Assembly: GCF_900100545.1 (NCBI RefSeq)
Contig: NZ_FNDP01000016.1
Location: 1-64,000 of the forward strand
DNA from: Pseudobutyrivibrio sp. 49
Lineage (GTDB): Bacteria > Bacillota > Clostridia > Lachnospirales > Lachnospiraceae
Direction: 5' to 3'
Length of the DNA: 64,000 nucleotides
Made by a program: the position numbers and the translations under genes. Shown here one piece after another: positions 1 to 7,754 of the stretch (the first letter of the stretch is position 1; the number at the start of each line of letters is the position of its first letter). Below the pieces are notes generated by a model that had not been told where the DNA came from, did no database searches, and saw only the letters and a list, made by a program, of their open reading frames with translations.

Positions 1-327
1 TGACTTCTCACAGTTCGTTGTTACTAGGCTAATGAAACCTCTGTGAGACCTCCACGCTTAAGGTGCACGCTCTTTCTCTCCATATATCCGCCACATTTAC
101 TCTGCTACTACAAATGTGATAGTTATTAGACTTCGTTGTTCCTTGCCAACTTATCTCTCGTAGCCTAGCCTTATATGTGATTTCTGTCCGTCGGACCGGA
201 GATTTGCTTACAGCTTCCTTCAGATTCCACCTCACAATGGACACCCTTGCTGTTCGGCTATACACTTCCCACTATCTGGGCATGTTCGGGACTTTCACCC
301 ATTAGAGCGCGCCCATGGCGCGCAAAC
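1..327 (-). mobile_element. Group IIC intron, 5' part of ribozyme (truncated by window edge)
   Basis: Read on the minus strand, this stretch follows the domain I of group IIC self-splicing introns such as the Oceanobacillus iheyensis intron, as I remember it. Shared blocks in the same order include GGGTGAAAGTCCCGAAC (near 289-305), AGCAAGGGTGTCC, GGAATCTGAAGGAAGC, ACATATAAGGCTAGG, AGCAGAGTAAATG and GGAGGTCT. Aligning the 5' ends puts the first intron base at about 327 (GTTTGCG, against the usual GTGYG). The reading frame that can be drawn through 29-265 is a shadow of this RNA. Any intron-encoded reverse transcriptase and domains V-VI would lie beyond position 1, so I cannot say whether the element is intact or mobile. 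Confidence 0.85.
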
Positions 328-332
328 AAGGT

Positions 333-360
333 ATGAGCGAGGCTTTTATGCCCCGCTCAT
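333..360 (-). terminator. Terminator-like hairpin, probable group IIC intron target
   Basis: ATGAGCG (333-339) pairs with CGCTCAT (354-360), extended by GG/CC across one mismatch. It lies after the stop of the minus-strand gene at 414-1022 and directly before the intron 5' end. On the plus strand it is followed by a short T run, so it may work in both directions. Group IIC introns characteristically insert just after such stem-loops. Confidence 0.6.
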
Positions 361-413
361 TTTTAAAGGAGAACTATAATGAAAAATATTATAGAGAACA
401 ATCCTTTTATCTA

Positions 414-1022
414 TTAATTAAACTCTACTGAGTCAATAATCATTGCAAGCTCATCACTAACCATCATATCTACTTCTTCATCAACACCCATGTATTCAAC
501 ACATTCGAATAAGAGTGTCTTACCATTATGTTCAACGACGATTGCTGTATCGTATAAACCTAAGCCCTCTCCTACCTCAGATTCCATACATACCCAGTAA
601 GCAAACTTTTCATCCATTGAAAATGGACCCTCATGAGTTGTAACCTTACCATCCCACATAGCAACTAAAGAATCTCTAGCTTCTTCCTGAGTCATACCTG
701 TAAGTACTGAAACTGTTACCATGCATCTTCCTGAGCAATCGCCAACATAATCAAACCCAACAAAATCATTTCCTTCTTCTACTTCAAAAACCTCTGAATT
801 GTATTCTACTGTCCATCCATCCTTGCTCTCATATGTTTTGTAATCTGGCATGCAATACTCTGTAGCAACTGTATTGTTAACCTCTGCTGCTGTTACCTCT
901 GGAGCATAATGTCCAGTTGTTACCTCTGCAGTATCATTTGCAATTCCTGTGTACAATAACATTCCGATTATTGTTACAAGACTTAAACTCATCATTCCTT
1001 TTACAAACTTTTCAAAACTCAT
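414..1022 (-). CDS. Secreted or membrane-anchored protein of unknown function
   Basis: A 202-residue protein with one hydrophobic segment near residues 10-29, a likely signal anchor or uncleaved signal. It is followed by an acidic exported region. The body (about 55-200) looks like a single compact domain with a tail rich in acidic residues, and has three or four cysteines. Its general form (short exported protein with a buried-strand pattern) is loosely like DcrB/PsbP-type domains, but I do not recognise a family. The start has a good AGGAGG site. It has its own upstream promoter block (1085-1120) and a hairpin after the stop, so it is probably monocistronic. Confidence 0.7.
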   Translation of the reverse strand: MSFEKFVKGMMSLSLVTIIGMLLYTGIANDTAEVTTGHYAPEVTAAEVNNTVATEYCMPDYKTYESKDGWTVEYNSEVFEVEEGNDFVGFDYVGDCSGRCMVTVSVLTGMTQEEARDSLVAMWDGKVTTHEGPFSMDEKFAYWVCMESEVGEGLGLYDTAIVVEHNGKTLLFECVEYMGVDEEVDMMVSDELAMIIDSVEFN

Positions 1023-1084
1023 TTCTTTGTCCTCCTAATACCTTTTTCGTTCCCCTGTTTTTTACCTTTTCCCTTTTTCTGATG

Positions 1085-1120
1085 TAATAATATCATGTGA
1101 TTTATCACACAAGTGTCACA
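1085..1120 (-). promoter_or_regulatory. 36-bp block shared with 3746-3781 (copy 1), probable promoter/operator
   Basis: About 32 of 36 bases match the block at 3746-3781. On the minus strand it carries a TATTAT hexamer (1087-1092) as a possible -10, and TGTGAT/ATCACA arms (1097-1110) that could bind a regulator. It lies 63-98 bp upstream of the gene starting at 1022. The promoter role is inferred from its position in both copies. Confidence 0.5.
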
Positions 1121-1140
1121 GCAAATTTTTCCATAAAAAA

Positions 1141-1167
1141 CGAGGCACCTATGATTAAAGTGCCTCG
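1141..1167 (-). terminator. Rho-independent terminator of the DUF4097 operon
   Basis: CGAGGCAC (1141-1148) pairs perfectly with GTGCCTCG (1160-1167). On the minus strand the stem is followed by a run of six T. It closes the padR - HAAS - DUF4097 transcript. Confidence 0.85.
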
Positions 1168-1209
1168 CTGTATTACGATATTACTATATGATGATATTAC
1201 GATATTATT

Positions 1210-1998
1210 TTATTTGCTGTTAACATTGACGCTGCCAAATGAGCAATCAACATCAATATTCTTTCTATCTGTATTAGGAGCATCAATATCTACATCACCA
1301 AAATCACATTCACAATCAATCTTGTCGTATGTACCTGTGATATCAATATCGCCTGCATTTGCACTAACCTCAGCAGACTTGGCTGTAGAATCCATAAGAT
1401 TGAGATCACCTGCATTTGCATCAATACTAATTTTTTCTGCTGTCGCATTCTTTACATCGATGTCACCTGCATTTGCATCAATATCAAACTTCTCGGCTGT
1501 TACATCATTTATATCAATGTCACCTGCGTTTGCATCAATATCAAAATCATCTGCCTGAATATCCTTGATATCAATATCTCCTGCTGCGATGTCAATCTTA
1601 AGAATGTCTAATTTTGTGTTGTTTGGAACAACTATATCAAGCTTGTAACCATCTAGGCTCTTCATATGCTTAGCACTTTCTTTCTGGATGATTGTAAGCT
1701 TTCCACCTTTAAGCTCAACTGTAGGCTCATACTTTTCTGGGAAAGTAGCATCTACTGAAAGACCTGTGCCATACTTGATATTAATATCAGCTGCACTCAT
1801 ATCAATAACAATATCGGTTACCTTTTCATTTGAGAAATCATAAGTCTTTGTATCTGAATTTCCGTTGTGCCAGCCGTCACTGAACCAGCTAAGACCACCA
1901 AAGTTCACAATGTGTCCCCACATAGCTGCTATCACAACAATTAATGTAATCAACCAAATTATAACTAAATACTTCTTAGTCCATTTCTTGTTTTCCAT
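1210..1998 (-). CDS. DUF4097 family beta-strand repeat protein, membrane anchored
   Basis: A 262-residue protein with one transmembrane segment (about 11-32) and an extracytoplasmic DUF4097 'putative adhesin' domain. The domain is built of short strand repeats: the motif ANAGD(I/L) recurs four times between about residues 155 and 215, each time followed by a strand and a TAE/TAK turn, as expected for a right-handed beta-solenoid. It is the last gene of an operon with a HAAS/DUF1700 membrane protein and a PadR repressor. That trio is common in Firmicutes and is thought to act at the envelope, but no biochemical role is established. The start is supported by a GGAGGA site just upstream. Confidence 0.85.
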   Translation of the reverse strand: MENKKWTKKYLVIIWLITLIVVIAAMWGHIVNFGGLSWFSDGWHNGNSDTKTYDFSNEKVTDIVIDMSAADINIKYGTGLSVDATFPEKYEPTVELKGGKLTIIQKESAKHMKSLDGYKLDIVVPNNTKLDILKIDIAAGDIDIKDIQADDFDIDANAGDIDINDVTAEKFDIDANAGDIDVKNATAEKISIDANAGDLNLMDSTAKSAEVSANAGDIDITGTYDKIDCECDFGDVDIDAPNTDRKNIDVDCSFGSVNVNSK

Positions 1999-2000
1999 TC

Positions 2001-2969
2001 TTAATCCTCCTCCGCTGCCAATACAACATTTAATAATCTACGTAAGATTGCACCAATCACCCAAATAAGCCATGTGATATGCCAATCCATAGTAATGAAA
2101 CTAATAATCAGATATAAGCAAGTAACTGTTGGCCAGTAAACTTCCATAACGCCTTCTGCAAATTTATTTACATACACGATATCATCCTCATCCTTTCCAT
2201 AATTACCACTGATTGTTTTTGAATCATTAAGCTTTAAAACCTTTTCATAGCTTCCCATTACTGTAGTAGCATAGATAATCATGCAAACACCTGCACCTAC
2301 GAAGTAGAATAAGCAATTAGAAACGATATCAATATCAATTGCTGCTGTAGGAATCCAAAGAATAAAGAGCATAATAGCTACTGCAATCATTACTGCGTGT
2401 GGAACCTTGAAAGCCTTTTTCTTTGCCTTTACCATATCAGCTGTTGACATATCAATCTGGCAAAGCTCTTTATCTAAGAATTTCCAATCATTTCCTCTGA
2501 TACCTGCGAATACAAATAATGCAACTGCTACAGCGATGCTGATAAACATTCCTGTTACACCAAGACCATCTCCTACCTCTCCTCTAAGAAGGAATTCAAA
2601 AAGGATTGGCCATGTAACTGATGTGATGCAAAGTAGCACGCCGATACCGATTAATAATCCATTTCCCTTCATGACATTTAAGTAGTCCTCAATTTCTTCC
2701 ATACGAAGGAAACGACGTGGCTTTGATTCTTCTCTCTCGTGAGTCTCTTTAAGTTCCTTAGTAAGTCCAAGATCTTCTGCAAGCTCATCAAGATTTCCGA
2801 ACTCTGCAATGACTGTTCCAACTGCCTGATTTTCATTTACCCCATCAGCAATCATCTCATTAAATTTATCTTCCATCATTGAAAGCAACTCAGCCTTAGC
2901 TTTCTTAACCTCTGGAGTATTTGGCATATTTGCGAACATTGTCTCCAAATAGTTTTTTATTGTTTCCAT
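2001..2969 (-). CDS. HAAS/DUF1700-domain integral membrane protein
   Basis: A 322-residue protein. Residues 1-70 form a helical HAAS (DUF1700-like) domain: an N-terminal YLE..., then GVNENQAV..EFGNLDELAEDLG, the usual signature. Roughly six hydrophobic segments follow between about 100 and 315, arranged in pairs. HAAS proteins are encoded beside PadR regulators, whose targets they are, and often act with DUF4097 proteins at the membrane. Here the gene sits 20 bp downstream of padR and 2 bp upstream of the DUF4097 gene, so the three are one operon. The exact function is unknown. Confidence 0.85.
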   Translation of the reverse strand: METIKNYLETMFANMPNTPEVKKAKAELLSMMEDKFNEMIADGVNENQAVGTVIAEFGNLDELAEDLGLTKELKETHEREESKPRRFLRMEEIEDYLNVMKGNGLLIGIGVLLCITSVTWPILFEFLLRGEVGDGLGVTGMFISIAVAVALFVFAGIRGNDWKFLDKELCQIDMSTADMVKAKKKAFKVPHAVMIAVAIMLFILWIPTAAIDIDIVSNCLFYFVGAGVCMIIYATTVMGSYEKVLKLNDSKTISGNYGKDEDDIVYVNKFAEGVMEVYWPTVTCLYLIISFITMDWHITWLIWVIGAILRRLLNVVLAAEED

Positions 2970-2989
2970 ATATGTTCTCCTATCTTCTC

Positions 2990-3334
2990 CTAATCCTGTT
3001 TTTCAATAAACCGTTCAACAACTTCTTTTGTTAGTTCCCACTCTTCACATTTCTCCCGGTAAAAATCTTTACCTGAATCTGTGACTCTGTAATAAGTTCT
3101 TTTCTTTCCGTTCCCCTCTGGATCTGGGTCCGCAACGAAGGATTCTATGTATCCGTTTTTCTCCATTCGGGTGAATGCCGAATAAAGTGTGGTCTCCTTG
3201 ATTATGTATTTCTCCTCGGTGATTTGTTTTATCTGCTTTGATATTTCATAACCATAGGATGGCTCTTTTATCAGAATGCTAAGAATCATGGTGTCGTTGT
3301 AGCCACGGATTACGTCACTACTGATTTCGCCCAT
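2990..3334 (-). CDS. PadR family transcriptional regulator
   Basis: A 114-residue PadR-type winged-helix repressor. The DNA-binding region is residues 15-75 (MILSILIKEPSYGYEI, then TLYSAFTRMEKNGYIES), followed by the YYRVTDSGKDF wing and a short C-terminal dimerisation helix, the size of subfamily-2 PadR proteins. It is the first gene of an operon with HAAS and DUF4097 genes. Its promoter contains a repeated CTGTCGTA motif that overlaps the -35/-10 spacer, so autorepression is the likely mode. The start is supported by an AAAGGAGG site. Confidence 0.92.
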   Translation of the reverse strand: MGEISSDVIRGYNDTMILSILIKEPSYGYEISKQIKQITEEKYIIKETTLYSAFTRMEKNGYIESFVADPDPEGNGKKRTYYRVTDSGKDFYREKCEEWELTKEVVERFIEKQD

Positions 3335-3349
3335 ATTAACCTCCTTTAT

Positions 3350-3448
3350 CTGTCGTACTATGTCTATCGTACTTTACCTGACGTACTACGACAGATGAAG
3401 TACTCCATGTGTTGAAGTAAATATACTACGACAGGCAAAGTATGTCAA
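3350..3448 (-). promoter_or_regulatory. padR operon promoter with repeated operator motif
   Basis: On the minus strand there is a near-consensus sigma-A promoter: TTGACA (3448-3443), a 17-bp spacer and TATATT (3425-3420). The motif CTGTCGTAGTA lies inside the spacer (3434-3424), recurs in the same orientation 40 bp downstream (3394-3384), and appears inverted at 3350-3357. The placement fits a repressor that blocks polymerase, most simply PadR itself. PadR binding is inferred. Confidence 0.75.
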
Positions 3449-3484
3449 CACCTTTTTTGTAAAAATTTTTTTCAGACAAAAAAA

Positions 3485-3514
3485 AGCTATCTGAAACTTT
3501 CGTTCCAGATAGCT
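3485..3514 (-). terminator. Rho-independent terminator after the 45-residue gene
   Basis: AGCTATCTG (3485-3493) pairs with CAGATAGCT (3506-3514), and the minus strand continues into a run of seven T. It insulates the small gene from the padR promoter, which begins only about 40 bp further on. Confidence 0.85.
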
Positions 3515-3529
3515 CAATGTGCGATATTT

Positions 3530-3667
3530 TTATACTGCATTTACAGCAACAACTCTAAGCTCATTGCTTGAGATAAACTCAGTTTTAATCCCCACTCTGT
3601 TAAGCTCAAAAGCCTTTCTAAAAACTTCCTCCAATGTTGCGCACTTAATGATTTCGCCAATTGCCAT
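3530..3667 (-). CDS. Small protein of 45 residues, unknown function
   Basis: The start at 3667 is chosen because AGGAGGA lies eight bases upstream of that ATG. Longer in-frame starts run into the AT-rich leader and lack such a site. The protein begins MAIGEIIKCATLEEVF and ends in a strand-like VVAVNAV; it has one cysteine, no membrane segment, and a helix-strand pattern. It has its own probable promoter (3746-3781) and a strong terminator, so it looks like a genuine independent gene. I do not recognise a family. Confidence 0.65.
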   Translation of the reverse strand: MAIGEIIKCATLEEVFRKAFELNRVGIKTEFISSNELRVVAVNAV

Positions 3668-3745
3668 TTTCAAACTCCTCCTAAAAATTTTCTTACTGAC
3701 TATTCTATCGGTCAGCTTTTTTGTTTTCTTAACTCTTTTCAGGAG

Positions 3746-3781
3746 AAATAATACCATGTCTTTTATCACACAAGTGTCACA
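3746..3781 (-). promoter_or_regulatory. 36-bp block shared with 1085-1120 (copy 2), probable promoter/operator
   Basis: About 32 of 36 bases match the block at 1085-1120, including TATCACACAAGTGTCACA at one end and a TATTAT hexamer (minus, 3748-3753) at the other. It begins immediately after the mutS2 stop codon and lies about 80 bp upstream of the small gene starting at 3667. Confidence 0.5.
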
Positions 3782-6256
3782 CTACTTAAATGTAACAATA
3801 GTAACGCCAGCATCACCCTCTCCAAACTCACCGAGATGGAACTCCGCTACGTTCTTGCACTTGCGAAGATACTGCTGCACGCCTGCTCGAAGGGCACCTG
3901 TTCCTTTGCCGTGTACTACACGTACTGAAGTAAGGTGACTGATATAGGCATCATCAAGATACTTCTCAAGCTTCGCAATACCTTCATCAACTGTGCATCC
4001 AAGAAGATTAATCTCTGGAGAGATGGATGCTGCCTTATTGAATCCACCGTAAGTCATATTCTTAACTCTTGTACCCTTCTTTGGAACAAACTTATCATCT
4101 TCCTCGATAAGCACAAGGTCCTTAATATTCACTGTGGACTTCATGATACCCATCTGTACTGTCACATCACCCTTTGAATTAGGAGCTGTGCAAACATTTC
4201 CTGTAAGATTCATAGAAAGAACCTTTACCTTATCTCCCACATGAAGATTTGTAGGTATGTTGTTGTTCTCCTGAACCTCCTGCTTTTCCTTAGCCTTGCT
4301 CTTTGATTTATTTACACCCTGACCCAGAGCCTGACGCTTTGCTTCCATGGCAGAAATATTTCCGCCACCCTTACCAAATTTATTAAAGTCACGAATGGCT
4401 TCATCAGCAATATCTTTTGCCTCCTGAAGGATAGCTGCTGCATCCTCATGAGCCTGACGAATAAGCTCCTCGCGCTGTGCCTTAATCTTTTCTTCCTTTG
4501 CTATTGCATTGGCAAGCTTAGCCTCTGCTTCCTTAAGAGCAGCTGCTGCCTCTGCTGCGTCCTCCTCTACCTGATGACGCTTCTGCTCCAAATCTACCAT
4601 CAAATCTTCAAATGACTTATCGTCCTCTGAAAGTCTACCTTGCGCATCCTCAATTAAATCAGCAGGAATTCCAAGCTTTGAAGAAATTGCAAAAGCGTTA
4701 GACTTTCCTGGAACACCAATAATCAAATGATATGTTGGGCTAAGAGTCTCCAGTGAAAATTCACAGGAAGCATTTTCCACTCCCTCTGTTGAAAGAGCAT
4801 ATACCTTAAGCTCACTATAGTGAGTGGTAGCCATAGTTCTAACATCTAAAACGTGAAGTCTGTCTAAGATAGACTGCGCCAGAGCTGCACCTTCCTTAGG
4901 ATCAGTACCAGCACAAAGCTCATCGATAAGAATAAGGAACTGAGGAACCTTCTGCTCCTCCTTTGTTCCGTGTATTACCTTTGAGTAGACAAAATCCTTC
5001 TTATTCTCAGCTATAAGCTTCTCAGTCTCCTTGGAATAGCTTCCACCATTGATTGCCTCTAAAATGTGGACAATGTTAACCATGTGAGATGAGAATGTGG
5101 AAAGTGACTGCTCGATAGACTGCTCGTCACCGATATCTGCATAAACATCATCGAATACTGCTATCTGGCTTCTGTCCTTTGCAGGAATGTGAAGACCTGC
5201 CTGAGCCATAAGTGTAAGCAGACCACAAGTCTTAAGTGATACAGTCTTACCACCAGTATTAGGTCCTGTAACAAGAAGAAGATTATAATCCTCTCCCAGC
5301 TTTATATCTGTAGCAACAACCTTCTTAGGATCAAGAAGTGGATGTCTTGCCCCACGAAGGTTTATGATTCCATCCTCATTAAACTCAGGGCTGCTGGCAT
5401 TGAGCTCGATTGCGTAACGTCCCTTTGCAAGAATGAAATCAATCTCTGTAAGTAATTCGTAATTACGGATGATTCCCTCTGAAGCCTCTGCAATCTGATT
5501 AGAGAGAATAGCAAGGATTCTCTCTATCTCATCCTGCTCACGTACCTGAAGCTCACGCATCTCGTTGTTCAAATCAACAGCCTGCATTGGCTCAATAAAG
5601 AAGGTACTTCCTGTAGAAGACTGGTCGTGAACCATACCTGGAACTCTTGATTTGTAATCAGCACGAACTGGGAGACAGAAACGTCCACCACGAACTGTAA
5701 CTACTGGTTCCTGAAGGTAGCCTCTTGTAGTGCTGTTGTTAAGCATAGAATTCATTACGCTTTTAATCTTCTCGTTAGTGCGCTGCATTCCCTTTCTGAT
5801 GTCAAAAAGAGCTGTGCTGGCATCATCTGCAATAGTCTCCTCATCAATGATGCATCTTCTAATCTCGTTTAGAATCTTCACCTCTGGAGAAAGACCATTG
5901 AAGTAGAAGGACAGGGCATCTTCCTCCTCCATCTGGCTGCCATACTTAGCAACTCGCTTTGTAACCTCAAGGACATTTGCTACCGCAAGAATCTCCTCAA
6001 TACTGAGAGAAGAACCAAGCTCCAATCTGGCAAGTGAAGGACGTAAATCTGTAGTGCCGCTTACACTTACATCCGAAAACTTTACCAAACGATTAAAGGC
6101 GCAGGCTGTCTCCTGCTGCATCACCTTAATCTCTTCGATGTCATTTATTGGAAGGAGCTGCTTACAGCGAAGCTTACCTGACTCACAGGTAGCCTTCTCG
6201 GCAAGTCGCTCTATTATTTTGTCGTACTCTAATGTTTTTAAAACTTTAAGATTCAT
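3782..6256 (-). CDS. mutS2: MutS2 family ATPase with Smr nuclease domain
   Basis: An 824-residue MutS2. In order: the MutS core/lever region (1-about 300), the ABC-type ATPase with Walker A GPNTGGKT (331-338), Walker B LILIDE and the STFSSH signature, a long charged coiled coil (about 510-620), a KOW-like segment, and a C-terminal Smr domain with HGKGTG. MutS2 acts on stalled or collided ribosomes and on recombination intermediates. The LDLR motif of Smr is degenerate here (INLLG), which may affect cutting. The start at 6256 is preferred over one ten codons earlier because a GAGAGGAAC ribosome site lies just upstream of it. There is no MutL or MutS nearby. Confidence 0.93.
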   Translation of the reverse strand: MNLKVLKTLEYDKIIERLAEKATCESGKLRCKQLLPINDIEEIKVMQQETACAFNRLVKFSDVSVSGTTDLRPSLARLELGSSLSIEEILAVANVLEVTKRVAKYGSQMEEEDALSFYFNGLSPEVKILNEIRRCIIDEETIADDASTALFDIRKGMQRTNEKIKSVMNSMLNNSTTRGYLQEPVVTVRGGRFCLPVRADYKSRVPGMVHDQSSTGSTFFIEPMQAVDLNNEMRELQVREQDEIERILAILSNQIAEASEGIIRNYELLTEIDFILAKGRYAIELNASSPEFNEDGIINLRGARHPLLDPKKVVATDIKLGEDYNLLLVTGPNTGGKTVSLKTCGLLTLMAQAGLHIPAKDRSQIAVFDDVYADIGDEQSIEQSLSTFSSHMVNIVHILEAINGGSYSKETEKLIAENKKDFVYSKVIHGTKEEQKVPQFLILIDELCAGTDPKEGAALAQSILDRLHVLDVRTMATTHYSELKVYALSTEGVENASCEFSLETLSPTYHLIIGVPGKSNAFAISSKLGIPADLIEDAQGRLSEDDKSFEDLMVDLEQKRHQVEEDAAEAAAALKEAEAKLANAIAKEEKIKAQREELIRQAHEDAAAILQEAKDIADEAIRDFNKFGKGGGNISAMEAKRQALGQGVNKSKSKAKEKQEVQENNNIPTNLHVGDKVKVLSMNLTGNVCTAPNSKGDVTVQMGIMKSTVNIKDLVLIEEDDKFVPKKGTRVKNMTYGGFNKAASISPEINLLGCTVDEGIAKLEKYLDDAYISHLTSVRVVHGKGTGALRAGVQQYLRKCKNVAEFHLGEFGEGDAGVTIVTFK

Positions 6257-6339
6257 TATTCTTCTGTTCCTCTCATATATGAACATTTACAATCTTATAT
6301 CATTATATATAATCTTCGATAAATATCTACATAAAATAA

Positions 6340-6359
6340 GGGCTGGATTTCTCCAGCCC
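6340..6359 (-). terminator. Rho-independent terminator
   Basis: GGGCTGGA (6340-6347) pairs with TCCAGCCC (6352-6359) around a four-base loop, followed on the minus strand by TTATTTTAT. It ends the transcript of the cytidylate-kinase-like gene and separates it from mutS2. Confidence 0.8.
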
Positions 6360-6368
6360 AATACTTAT

Positions 6369-6998
6369 CTAGATTTCTCTATTCTTAATCTCAATATAAG
6401 ATTTCACAACTTCAATCAGTCTGTCATAGTCCATAACTCCAGTATCCAGACAGAAGTCGTAGTTTCTGGCATCGTTCCAATCACGACCTGTGTAATACTT
6501 GTAGTAATCAGCACGGTGCTTATCAATATCATGCATACGCTTCAAAAGCTCTGCATCTGTTCCACTTACCTGTCTGCGCAAACGAGTGAGGCAATCCTCC
6601 TCTGATGCATAGAAGAAAAGCGAAAGCACATAGGCTCTGTCCTTCAAAATATAATCTGCACAGCGGCCTACTATAATACAGCTCTGAGTGTTGGCGATTC
6701 GCTTGATAACATCTGCCTGAAGCTCAAACAAATTGTCATCTGAGGTGAAGGCTGCATACTCTGGACTTAAAGGAAGTCCCTTGTAATGTGCCTTGGCAGA
6801 AAGGAAAATCTTTCTGACATGCTCATCAACCTCGCCGAAAAGCTCCTCGTTGATTCCACTTTGGTCTGATGCCATTCGAAGAATCTCTCTGTCATAAACT
6901 GGAAGACCTAGCTCCTTGCCAAGCTTCTTCGCAAGTGTAAGACCTCCCGAACCATAACTACGTGCAATCGAAATAACTAGCTTCTTGTCCTCTGACAT
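6369..6998 (-). CDS. Cytidylate kinase-like family protein
   Basis: A 209-residue P-loop protein. The N-terminus ISIARSYGSGGLTLAKKL is the modified P-loop of the cytidylate-kinase-like family (PF13189), and an arginine-rich lid (SCIIVGRCADYIL, then RLRRQ) follows. Members resemble NMP kinases, but their substrate is not established. The start at 6998 has GGGGAGG eight bases upstream; an upstream ATG nine codons earlier would overlap that site. It lies 50 bp after livF and may be the last gene of the liv transcript. The following hairpin ends it. Confidence 0.85.
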   Translation of the reverse strand: MSEDKKLVISIARSYGSGGLTLAKKLGKELGLPVYDREILRMASDQSGINEELFGEVDEHVRKIFLSAKAHYKGLPLSPEYAAFTSDDNLFELQADVIKRIANTQSCIIVGRCADYILKDRAYVLSLFFYASEEDCLTRLRRQVSGTDAELLKRMHDIDKHRADYYKYYTGRDWNDARNYDFCLDTGVMDYDRLIEVVKSYIEIKNREI

Positions 6999-7048
6999 GT
7001 GAAAACCTCCCCCATATTTACGCATTTCCTACGCTAAGCAAGAAATGC

Positions 7049-7753
7049 TTATTCTCCCAAGTATGCCTTCTTGATAGAATCATCATTCATAAGAGTTTTA
7101 GCATCTCCCGACAAAACGATATTCCCCGTCTCCAATACATACGCTCTGTCTGCAATAGCAAGTGCCTTCTTTGCATTCTGCTCTACCAAGAGTACTGTGG
7201 TGCCTGCCTTGGAAATCTCCTGGATGATATTGAAAATCTCCTCAACGTAGATAGGAGAAAGACCCATTGAAGGCTCATCCATAAGGATAATGCGTGGCTG
7301 ACTCATAAGAGCTCGGCCCATAGCAAGCATCTGCTGCTCACCTCCTGAAAGGGTACCTGCCAACTGATTCTGGCGCTCCTTCAAACGTGGAAAACTTTCG
7401 TATACACGCTCAAAAGCATCCGCGATTTCCTTCTTGTTACTTCTAGTATATGCTCCCATTTTCAAGTTTTCAAGCACTGTTAATCCTGGGAAAACTCTTC
7501 GTCCTTCAGGCACATGAGCCATTCCCATAGATACTATTTTGTGTCCTGGAATCTTTGTGATATCAACGCCTTCAAGGAGCACCTGTCCTGAAGTTGGCTG
7601 AAGCATACCAGAGATTGTCTGAAGAGTGGTGGTCTTGCCGGCGCCGTTTGCACCGATGAGCGCAATGACCTCCCCTTCGTTAACCTCAAAGGAGATGCCC
7701 TTTAGAGCTTGGATAACTCCATAATTTACGATTAAGTCTTTTACTTCTAACAT
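7049..7753 (-). CDS. livF: Branched-chain amino acid ABC transporter, ATPase LivF
   Basis: A 234-residue ABC ATPase with Walker A GANGAGKT (near 33-40), signature LSGGEQQMLAMGRAL, Walker B IILMDEPSMGLSP and switch His in LLVEQNAKKA. The ending ...KKAYLGE and overall length are typical of LivF rather than LivG. It pairs with LivG on the LivHM permease to import leucine, isoleucine and valine. Its start lies one base past the livG stop codon, so the two are translationally linked. Confidence 0.95.
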   Translation of the reverse strand: MLEVKDLIVNYGVIQALKGISFEVNEGEVIALIGANGAGKTTTLQTISGMLQPTSGQVLLEGVDITKIPGHKIVSMGMAHVPEGRRVFPGLTVLENLKMGAYTRSNKKEIADAFERVYESFPRLKERQNQLAGTLSGGEQQMLAMGRALMSQPRIILMDEPSMGLSPIYVEEIFNIIQEISKAGTTVLLVEQNAKKALAIADRAYVLETGNIVLSGDAKTLMNDDSIKKAYLGE

Positions 7754-7754
7754 A

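Noticed and set aside
29-265. 78-residue open frame on the minus strand at the left edge
   Set aside because: It lies wholly inside the group IIC intron ribozyme and has no start signals; the sequence is RNA structure.
1097-1110. Rex or CRP site at TGTGATTTATCACA
   Set aside because: The arms are separated by four to two bases rather than the six expected, and the palindrome is not kept in the second copy of the block.
3696-3715. CTGAC/GTCAG hairpin as a plus-strand terminator
   Set aside because: Only five base pairs, and no plus-strand gene precedes it.
3530-3769. 79-residue version of the small gene
   Set aside because: The extra 34 residues lie upstream of the good ribosome site, in an AT-rich leader containing the probable promoter block.
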